Positions 1-4,834 of a DNA stretch of 6,013 bases are shown here, piece after piece. Location of the stretch: positions 1-6,013 of the forward strand of contig CAMYUO010000128.1 in NCBI GenBank assembly GCA_947302065.1, read 5' to 3'. The notes beneath the pieces were generated by a model. That model ran no database searches and was not told the DNA's origin. It was given only the letters and a program-made list of their open reading frames with translations. Position 1 is the first letter of the stretch. Each line of letters begins with the position of its first letter. Source of the stretch: an uncultured Clostridia bacterium. Its GTDB lineage: Bacteria > Bacillota > Clostridia > Oscillospirales > Ruminococcaceae. The position numbers and the translations under genes are program-made.

Positions 1-30
1 AGGTAGCCAAAAGGCTGCCTTTTTGTTTTC
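1..30 (+). terminator. Intrinsic terminator of an upstream gene
   Basis: An 8-bp stem (AGGTAGCC, 1-8, against GGCTGCCT, 13-20, with one G-U pair) closes an AAAA loop and runs into TTTTTGTTTT. This is a standard Rho-independent terminator for a gene that ends before the window. The stem may extend further upstream, out of view. Confidence 0.85.
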
Positions 31-51
31 CAAAAATAATTGCCCGACCAC

Positions 52-80
52 TTGAAATCTGTGAGCGGGTAGTGTATAAT
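52..80 (+). promoter_or_regulatory. Vegetative (sigma-A type) promoter of the small membrane protein gene
   Basis: TTGAAA (52-57) and a perfect TATAAT (75-80) are separated by exactly 17 bp. Transcription should begin near 87-88. That puts the ATG at 88 at or before the first base of the mRNA and supports translation from the later ATG at 115, which has a ribosome binding site. Confidence 0.8.
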
Positions 81-114
81 AATAAAGATGTATCAATTGC
101 TTGGAGGTAACATA

Positions 115-294
115 ATGGCAAGAAGAAAAAAGAAAAAGGGACGTTACAGGTTCGATATCGTGCTGATCCTGAGCATATTTATCCTGATCGTATCTTTCTG
201 TGCATATATGACCAATACAACGCTCGAAGAGGTGCTTGAGAGCAAGTATCCCAGCGGTATCGTCGTGCACGAGGAAAAATACGGCGAGTCATAA
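115..294 (+). CDS. Small single-span membrane protein, unknown function (59 aa)
   Basis: I do not recognise this protein. It opens with a strongly basic stretch (residues 2-12, mostly Arg and Lys). One hydrophobic helix follows at about residues 14-32, rich in Ile, Leu, Val and Phe with one Cys. A short polar, mostly acidic tail of about 27 residues ends it. By the positive-inside rule the N terminus would be cytoplasmic and the tail outside. I chose the ATG at 115 because GGAGG (103-107) lies 7 nt before it. The in-frame ATG at 88 coincides with the predicted transcription start and has no such site. The gene has its own promoter and terminator, so it is a monocistronic unit. The clear expression signals argue that it is real despite its size. 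It could be a small stress or envelope protein, but nothing in the sequence decides this. Confidence 0.75.
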   Translation: MARRKKKKGRYRFDIVLILSIFILIVSFCAYMTNTTLEEVLESKYPSGIVVHEEKYGES

Positions 295-313
295 CAATAA
301 TGAATATTATCAC

Positions 314-355
314 AGCTCCGTCGGTCGCTTGATCGGCGGAGCTTTTCTCGTTTTA
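314..355 (+). terminator. Intrinsic terminator of the small membrane protein gene
   Basis: A 13-bp stem (314-326 against 331-343) with two G-U pairs closes a GCTT tetraloop. It is followed by TTTT, CTCG and another TTTT. It sits 20 bp after the stop codon and separates this unit from the dehydrogenase operon downstream. Confidence 0.9.
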
Positions 356-369
356 GCCCTGTGTTTATG

Positions 370-381
370 TAACAATTGTTA
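370..381 (+). promoter_or_regulatory. Perfect 12-bp palindrome, candidate operator
   Basis: TAACAATTGTTA reads identically on both strands and lies 8 bp upstream of the -35 element of the dehydrogenase operon. The position suits a regulator of that operon. I cannot assign it to a known regulator family: it does not match the cre or Rex consensus. A 12-bp AT-rich palindrome can also arise by chance. Confidence 0.35.
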
Positions 382-389
382 GTTTTCTA

Positions 390-418
390 TTGATTTTTTG
401 AAGCAAATGTGCTATAAT
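390..418 (+). promoter_or_regulatory. Sigma-A type promoter of the glpA-like operon
   Basis: TTGATT (390-395), a 17-bp spacer and a perfect TATAAT (413-418). The predicted start near 425-426 gives a leader of about 40 nt before the GTG start at 468. No other promoter is evident before the terminator at 4186, so this one probably serves all four genes. Confidence 0.75.
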
Positions 419-454
419 TTATTAAATAGAAAGTGAAAATTTAGATATTTCAAC

Positions 455-460
455 GAGGAG
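455..460 (+). promoter_or_regulatory. Ribosome binding site deciding a GTG start
   Basis: GAGGAG ends 7 nt before GTG at 468. An ATG at 466 overlaps that GTG (ATGTG) but is in another frame and reaches a stop after five codons, at 481-483. Only the GTG frame gives the conserved protein. Confidence 0.75.
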
Positions 461-467
461 TGATAAT

Positions 468-1886
468 GTGTATGACGTTCTGATAATCGGCGCAGGTGCT
501 GTTGGCTGTGCCGCAGCAATGGAGCTTGCTAAGTTCAGGCTCTCTGTCTGCGTTGTCGATAAAGAAAGCGATGTCTGTGAGGGCACGACCAAGGCAAACA
601 GTGCGATAGCTCACGCCGGCTTTGATGCCGAGCCGGGCACGCTTAAAGCAAAGCTCAACGTCCGCGGCAGCAAAATGATGCCCGAGCTTGCCGAAAAGCT
701 CGACTTTGCATATAAGCAAAACGGCGCTATGGTGCTGTGCTTTGATGAGGCAGATAAGCCCAAGCTCGATATTCTCAAAGACAGAGCTGTCAAAAACGGC
801 GTTGATAAAGTCAGCATCATTTCGGGCGACGAGGCTCGAAAGATTGAGCCGTCGCTTTCCGACGATGTCTGTGCAGCGCTGCTCGCCGAAACATCAGCAA
901 TAATCTGCCCGTTCGAGATGACGCTTGCCTTTGCAGAAAACGCATACTCAAACGGCACTGAGTTCAAGCTTTCCACAGAGGTCACAGGCATAGACAAACA
1001 GGGTGACATCTTTATAGTCAGCACTTCTGGCGGAAATATCGAGGCAAAGGTAGTCATCAATGCCGCAGGTGTCTATGCTGACAAAATACACGCTATGGTT
1101 TGCTCATCACCGCTTGGCATAACCGCAAGGCGAGGCGAGTATCTGCTTATGGATAAAGCGGCAGGAAATATCGTCAGCCATACGGTGTTCCAGCTGCCCA
1201 CTAAAATGGGCAAGGGTATCCTCGTGACACCGACCGTTCACGGCAATCTGCTTGCGGGACCGACCGCCGAGGATATCAACGATAAGGAAAACTTAGCAAC
1301 CACAAAAGGCGGACTTGATCAGATAAAGGCTAAAGGTGCGCTGTCTGTTAAGAATATCCCGTTTGGTAAGGTCATAACAAGCTTTACAGGTCTGCGTGCC
1401 GTTGGTGATACAGGCGACTTTATCATCGGTCATAGTGATGTAAAAGGCTTTATAGATGCCGCAGGCATAGAGTCTCCCGGGCTTACAAGTGCGCCTGCGA
1501 TAGGTGAGTATCTCAGAGACCTCACAGGTGAGCTTATAGCGCTTGAAAAGAAAGAGAATTTAATTGAAACAAGAAAGGGTATTGCTCATTTCGCCCAGCT
1601 CTCTGCGCAGCAGCAGAACGAGCTTATAAAGCAGAATGCTTCCTATGGCAAGATCGTCTGCCGATGTGAAACGATAACCGAGGGCGAGATACTCGATGCG
1701 ATCAACAGACCGCTCGGTGCAACGACTCTCGACGGAGTAAAGCGCAGAACAAGGGCAGGCATGGGCAGATGTCAGGCAGGCTTTTGTTCGCCGACAACAA
1801 TGGCTCTTATCGCCGATAAACTCGGCATAAAGATAGAAGATGTCAGAAAAAACGGTATCGCAGACAGGAGGCAGGACGATGAATGA
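468..1886 (+). CDS. glpA: GlpA-type FAD-dependent glycerol-3-phosphate dehydrogenase with C-terminal BFD [2Fe-2S] domain
   Basis: This 472-residue protein would oxidise glycerol 3-phosphate to dihydroxyacetone phosphate and pass electrons on through FAD and an iron-sulfur centre. A DAO-type FAD fold begins with the dinucleotide loop GAGAVG (residues 8-13). The GlpD-family string NAAGVYAD is at about 198-205, and the FAD-binding ESPGLTSAPAIG stretch is at 335-346. After about residue 395 comes a BFD-like domain with a CxC (398, 400) and a CxxxxC (435, 440), suited to a [2Fe-2S] cluster, as in E. coli GlpA. The length is shorter than E. coli GlpA but normal for the clostridial and Thermotoga type. 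The next gene overlaps its end by 8 bp, and a DUF1667 protein follows, a known three-gene context. Some relatives act on other 2-hydroxy acids (L-2-hydroxyglutarate oxidase-like), so the substrate is inferred. There are no membrane segments, so it is cytoplasmic or peripherally membrane-bound. Confidence 0.85.
   Translation: MYDVLIIGAGAVGCAAAMELAKFRLSVCVVDKESDVCEGTTKANSAIAHAGFDAEPGTLKAKLNVRGSKMMPELAEKLDFAYKQNGAMVLCFDEADKPKLDILKDRAVKNGVDKVSIISGDEARKIEPSLSDDVCAALLAETSAIICPFEMTLAFAENAYSNGTEFKLSTEVTGIDKQGDIFIVSTSGGNIEAKVVINAAGVYADKIHAMVCSSPLGITARRGEYLLMDKAAGNIVSHTVFQLPTKMGKGILVTPTVHGNLLAGPTAEDINDKENLATTKGGLDQIKAKGALSVKNIPFGKVITSFTGLRAVGDTGDFIIGHSDVKGFIDAAGIESPGLTSAPAIGEYLRDLTGELIALEKKENLIETRKGIAHFAQLSAQQQNELIKQNASYGKIVCRCETITEGEILDAINRPLGATTLDGVKRRTRAGMGRCQAGFCSPTTMALIADKLGIKIEDVRKNGIADRRQDDE
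1866..1871 (+). promoter_or_regulatory. Ribosome binding site for the GlpB-like gene, inside the end of glpA
   Basis: A full AGGAGG lies 7 nt before ATG at 1879 and fixes that start. The in-frame ATG at 1840 would add 13 residues before the FAD-binding strand, has no comparable site, and lies deep in the glpA coding sequence. Confidence 0.8.
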
Positions 1887-3156
1887 ATACAGCTTGATAA
1901 TCATCGGCGGCGGTCCTGCAGGAATGGCTGCGGCGCTTGCAGCGAAAAAGGCAGGCGTTGACGATCTGCTTATCCTCGAAAGAGACAGTGTCCTTGGCGG
2001 TATCCTCAACCAGTGCATACACAACGGCTTTGGTCTGCATACCTTTAAAGAAGAACTCACAGGACCTGAGTATGCCGAAAGATATGCCGATATGGTCAGA
2101 CAGCAGGATATCCCGTATGAACTCGATACAATGGTGCTCGGCGTTGAAAAACTGGCTGAAAGCGATAAAAAGGCAGTAACAGTCATCAGCGCCAAGCGTG
2201 GCGTTCAGACGCTGTATGCTAAGGCTGTCGTGCTCGCTATGGGCTGCCGTGAAAGACCGAGAGGTGCGCTTAATATCCCCGGTTACAGACCGCAGGGCGT
2301 ATAAACGGCAGGCACAGCGCAAAAGCTTGTGAACCTTGAGGGCGCACATATAGGCAAAGAGGTCGTTATCCTCGGCTCTGGCGATATTGGTCTTATAATG
2401 GCAAGAAGAATGACACTTGAAGGCGCTCACGTTGCCGCTGTTGCAGAGCTGATGCCGTATTCAAGCGGCTTGAAACGTAATATCGTGCAGTGCCTTGATG
2501 ATTATGGCATACCGCTGCTTCTGAGCCATACCGTAGTTGACATCAAGGGCAAGGAAAAGCTTGAGGGCGTGTATATCGCCAAGGTCGATGAAAAGAACCA
2601 GCCGATACCTGGCACAGAGGAATACTATCCCTGTGATACGCTGCTGCTCTCGTGCGGTCTTATCCCCGAAAACGAGCTGACCGTTGGTGCAGGCGTTGAG
2701 ATCGACCCGAGAACTAACGGCGCATATGTCAACGAGAGCCTTGAAACAAATGTCGAGGGTGTATTCTCCTGCGGAAATGTGCTTCATGTGCATGACCTTG
2801 TTGACTTCGTGTCAGAAGAATCTGCAAGAGCAGGCGAGAGTGCAGCAAAGTATATCCTTAGCGGTGCAGACCGCAGCGGAGCATCTGTTGACGTAAAAGC
2901 AGCAAACGGCGTCAGATACACTGTGCCGAGCAGGATAAACCTTGCCAATGCAGCGCCGCTCAATCATATCCGTTTCAGAGTTACAGGCGTTTTCAAAAAC
3001 GTCGCTATCGTAGTTAAATCGGGTGAGACAGAGATCCTCCGCAAAAAGTTGCAGATACTTGTCCCGAGTGAAATGGTAGACCTTATCATAAAAAAGGATA
3101 GACTTGAAGATCTTACCCAAGACATCATCGTCAGCATTGAGAAGGTGGCACAATGA
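1879..3156 (+). pseudogene. GlpB-like FAD/NAD-binding oxidoreductase, interrupted by an in-frame stop
   Basis: Ignoring one internal stop, this is a complete gene of 425 codons. The stop, TAA at 2302-2304 (codon 142), splits it into 1879-2304 and a downstream open part usually called from GTG 2329. The first part has the FAD loop IIIGGGPAG (residues 7-15) and the strings NQCIHNGFG and GCRERPRG. The second has the NAD-binding loop GSGDIG (166-171), an FAD-contact region (SCGNVLHVHDLVDFV) and a C-terminal beta-rich domain. Homologues read through the stop position with Tyr or Phe in a GV(Y/F)TAGTAQ motif, and TAGTAQ follows the TAA directly, so one base is enough to explain it. GTG 2329 lies inside a conserved strand and has no good ribosome binding site, so it is not a natural start. 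The partner role is to accept electrons from the GlpA-like protein and hand them on, probably to NAD(P) or a quinone-side carrier. The gene overlaps its neighbours on both sides (8 bp and ATGA). Confidence 0.85.
2302..2304 (+). other. Premature TAA codon within a conserved motif
   Basis: The frame reads GYRPQGV, stop, TAGTAQKLVNLEG. Reading frame and family motif continue without any shift on both sides, so this is a point substitution (for example TAT or TAC to TAA) and not an insertion or deletion. Confidence 0.9.
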
Positions 3157-3506
3157 TAAAGGAGCTTACCTGCATTTGCTGTCCTATGGGCTGCGCACTC
3201 AGAGCAGAGGTCGATGACAGCGGAAATGTCATCTCTGTCAGCGGCAACACCTGCATCAGAGGTGAGAACTATGCTAAGTCCGAGCTTACAGCGCCTGTCA
3301 GGACTGTGACCACCACTGCAATTGCCAGTGGCGGCAAGCCTGTACCCGTTAAGACCAAAGACCCTATCCCGAAAGAAAAGATCTTTGATGTCGTCAGCGC
3401 AGTTAAGTCAGCAAACATAGAGCTGCCCGTTGCAATGGGCGATGTGCTCGTTGCAGATGCCGCAGGAACAGGAGTTGACATCGTAGCCACCCGAACTGTC
3501 AGATGA
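3153..3506 (+). CDS. DUF1667 cysteine-rich protein, third component of the GlpA-like dehydrogenase system
   Basis: This is a 117-residue soluble protein. Its N terminus carries a dense cysteine motif, CxCCPxGC (Cys 7, 9, 10 and 14), followed by Cys 34 in a NTCIRG string, which suggests a metal or Fe-S site. The stretch AKSELTAPVRTVTTT (about 41-55) is typical of the DUF1667 family, and the length is normal for it. The start ATG overlaps the stop of the preceding gene as ATGA, with GAAGGTGG (3141-3148) as ribosome binding site, so translation is probably coupled. In Clostridia and Thermotogae this family lies beside the GlpA-like and GlpB-like oxidoreductases, where it is inferred to be the small electron-transfer subunit, in the place of GlpC. 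Its biochemical role is less well established than its neighbourhood. The coupling means the nonsense codon upstream may also lower its expression. Confidence 0.85.
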   Translation: MIKELTCICCPMGCALRAEVDDSGNVISVSGNTCIRGENYAKSELTAPVRTVTTTAIASGGKPVPVKTKDPIPKEKIFDVVSAVKSANIELPVAMGDVLVADAAGTGVDIVATRTVR

Positions 3507-3533
3507 CCAAAACTATACGAAAGGGGAGTTGTT

Positions 3534-4172
3534 ATGAATATCGCAAATCTTTTGGTAAACGAGCAAAGCAGCATTCGCATACTTGCATCGAGCAAGCTGT
3601 ATATCGACCCGTTCAATCTGCCGGAAGAAACGCATGATGCGGATATGGTATTCGTTACACATGAGCATTATGACCATTTTTCGTTCAAAGATATAGATAA
3701 AGCAGCAAATGAAAAGACTATCTACGCTGTTCCGAAGCCGATGAAAAAGACGCTGCTGAAGCATGATATACCTGAAGACAGGATCTATCCGCTTGTTCCG
3801 GGGCAAACGGCACTGATAGCAGGTCTTCGCATACAAGCCGTCGCAGCGTATAATCTCAACAAGCCTTTCCACCCAAAGAGCAACGGTTGGCTTGGATATG
3901 TCATAGAGATCGACGGCAGCAGGGTGTATATCTGCGGTGATACCGATGACACACCCGAGGCAAGAGCGGTCAAGTGCGACATCGTCTGTGTGCCTGTCGG
4001 CGGTACATATACAATGGACGCCAAAGAGGCTGCAGCTTTTGTGAACTATATCAAGCCAAGGATAGCAGTGCCTGTCCATTACGGCTCCGTAGTTGGCAAG
4101 CCGGCAGATGCTGATATATTTGAGCGCAATGTGTATAAGAATATCCCGGTGTGCAGAAAACTGTTTTTTTGA
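3534..4172 (+). CDS. Metallo-beta-lactamase-fold hydrolase, UlaG/YtkL-like
   Basis: This 212-residue cytoplasmic protein has the metal-binding signature HEHYDH (His 43, His 45, Asp 47, His 48). Further likely ligands are Asp 136 in the CGDTDDTPE string and His 182 in VPVHYG. The strings FHPKSNGWLGYVIE (112-125) and PVGGTYTMDAKEAA (154-167) are characteristic of the small MBL-fold hydrolases related to UlaG and YtkL. Members hydrolyse phosphodiester, lactone or other ester bonds, and the substrate here cannot be told from sequence. The start has a strong AAGGGGAG site (3521-3528), 5 nt before the ATG. The gene lies 27 bp after the DUF1667 gene with no terminator or clear promoter between them and is followed by a terminator. 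It is therefore probably the last gene of the glpA-like operon, though a functional link is not shown. Confidence 0.85.
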   Translation: MNIANLLVNEQSSIRILASSKLYIDPFNLPEETHDADMVFVTHEHYDHFSFKDIDKAANEKTIYAVPKPMKKTLLKHDIPEDRIYPLVPGQTALIAGLRIQAVAAYNLNKPFHPKSNGWLGYVIEIDGSRVYICGDTDDTPEARAVKCDIVCVPVGGTYTMDAKEAAAFVNYIKPRIAVPVHYGSVVGKPADADIFERNVYKNIPVCRKLFF

Positions 4173-4185
4173 CATTTGCCTGTTG

Positions 4186-4222
4186 AAAATGACCTCGCAG
4201 AGTGATCTACGGGGTCATTTTT
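4186..4222 (+). terminator. Intrinsic terminator at the end of the glpA-like operon
   Basis: A 12-bp outer stem, AAAATGACCTCG (4186-4197) against CGGGGTCATTTT with one G-U pair, is extended inside by AGA/TCT around a GTGA loop. A T-run ends the hairpin, and the A-run on the 5' side could let it work on the other strand as well. It starts 13 bp after the stop of the MBL-fold gene. Confidence 0.85.
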
Positions 4223-4648
4223 ATGTCTTTTTGAGGGTCAGATACGGGATAACTCGGTGAACTTTCAACAATTTTCAAGCAATATCCATAACCTGTAAGC
4301 CAAAGGGTCAAAATGAGCAAAAATCAGAAATTTTTTCTCAAAAATCGAACTGTAAAGCAAATTGAATTGAAAATCGATTAGTTTTGAGCAAAAATATCGT
4401 CAGTTTTGTACATATTTCGTTCATAATCAGCTGTTTTTGAATTAGTTTTTGGCGCAAACAAGCGCAAAATCAACATTTATACCTGTAAAGAAATCAGCTT
4501 TACACCACTTTTGGCGAAAATGGTACTGTCAAGAGAATTCCTTGATGAAAATGGTTGAAAAAATATTTGAAATGCCGCAAAAATTGACACAAAATGGCAA
4601 TTGTGCACCATACACAAAATACTACTGGCTAATCCGTCATATTGCACA
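4223..4648. other. AT-rich intergenic stretch, no convincing gene
   Basis: About 425 bp with many A- and T-runs. I see no conserved coding frame, tRNA, array or insertion sequence end. The 11-mer TGAGCAAAAAT occurs twice (4314-4324 and 4385-4395), and CAAAAATC recurs 21 bp apart (4318 and 4339), which may only reflect base composition. A 67-codon frame at 4449-4652 begins with TTG without a ribosome binding site and runs into the nrdD promoter, so I do not count it as a gene. Confidence 0.6.
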
Positions 4649-4677
4649 TTGACAGTTGGGAGCAAATACTATATACT
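4649..4677 (+). promoter_or_regulatory. Sigma-A type promoter of nrdD
   Basis: A perfect TTGACA (4649-4654), a 17-bp spacer and TATACT (4672-4677). The predicted start near 4684-4686 gives a leader of about 150 nt before the nrdD ATG. The -10 element lies inside the first NrdR-box-like sequence. Confidence 0.8.
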
Positions 4678-4681
4678 TTGA
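4666..4681 (+). promoter_or_regulatory. NrdR box 1 (candidate), over the -10 element
   Basis: ATACTATATACTTTGA agrees with the NrdR box pattern acaCwAtATaTwGtgt at 12 of 16 positions by hand alignment. It covers the -10 element. Bound NrdR, the nucleotide-sensing repressor of ribonucleotide reductase genes, would block RNA polymerase here. Confidence 0.6.
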
Positions 4682-4696
4682 ATTGTCCCAAGCGAA

Positions 4697-4712
4697 CCAC
4701 AACATATAGTGG
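4697..4712 (+). promoter_or_regulatory. NrdR box 2 (candidate), just after the transcription start
   Basis: CCACAACATATAGTGG has CCAC/GTGG arms around an AT core and agrees with the NrdR pattern at 14 of 16 positions by hand alignment. It begins exactly 31 bp after box 1, leaving 15 bp between the boxes. That is the three-turn spacing known for paired NrdR sites upstream of nrd genes. Confidence 0.7.
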
Positions 4713-4730
4713 TCAGAGAGGACGGCTATT

Positions 4731-4781
4731 ATGGTTTCTTTTCAATATGGTCGCAGCATAATATATATAGAACGCAAGTAA
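4731..4781 (+). CDS. Possible 16-residue leader ORF in the nrdD 5' UTR
   Basis: ATG 4731 opens a frame encoding MVSFQYGRSIIYIERK and ends at TAA 4779-4781, within the predicted nrdD leader. A GAGAGG sequence (4716-4721) lies 9 nt before the ATG. I know no homologue, and a frame this short can occur by chance. If translated, it could act in cis on nrdD expression. Confidence 0.2.
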   Translation: MVSFQYGRSIIYIERK

Positions 4782-4798
4782 GCTGACGAGCCATTTCT

Positions 4799-4814
4799 TA
4801 TATGAGTATATGAG
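4799..4814 (+). repeat. Tandem duplication of TATATGAG before the nrdD ribosome binding site
   Basis: Two perfect, directly adjacent copies of the 8-mer TATATGAG (4799-4806 and 4807-4814) lie 6 bp upstream of the GGAGG at 4821. No function is evident. It may be a slippage product in an AT-rich leader. Confidence 0.6.
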
Positions 4815-4834
4815 TTTTTCGGAGGAAGTTTGTT

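Noticed and set aside
1840..1878. Upstream ATG giving a 13-residue extension of the GlpB-like protein
   Set aside because: The extension precedes the FAD-binding strand, lacks a ribosome binding site, and AGGAGG at 1866-1871 clearly serves ATG 1879.
2302..2304. TAA recoded as an amino acid (selenocysteine or pyrrolysine type)
   Set aside because: Those systems use TGA and TAG. Homologues have Tyr or Phe here, and no recoding element is visible.
2329..3156. Separate gene starting at GTG 2329
   Set aside because: The GTG codes for Val in a conserved stretch and is not preceded by a ribosome binding site. The frame is the continuation of the gene started at 1879.
4313..4381. 22-codon frame starting ATG 4313 after AAAGGG
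   Set aside because: The peptide is low-complexity, rich in Lys and Asn as expected from AT-rich DNA, and no promoter or terminator goes with it.
4584..4614. Second possible promoter with TTGACA at 4584
   Set aside because: The TTGACA is perfect, but at 17-18 bp spacing there is nothing closer to TATAAT than weak partial matches.
4449..4652. 67-codon + strand frame in the intergenic region
   Set aside because: It begins with TTG, has no ribosome binding site or recognisable motif, and its end overlaps the -35 element of the nrdD promoter.
4758..4773. Third NrdR-like AT-rich element (ATAATATATATAGAAC)
   Set aside because: The conserved C in the left arm and the TGT after the central G are missing. 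It resembles the core only because it is AT-rich.
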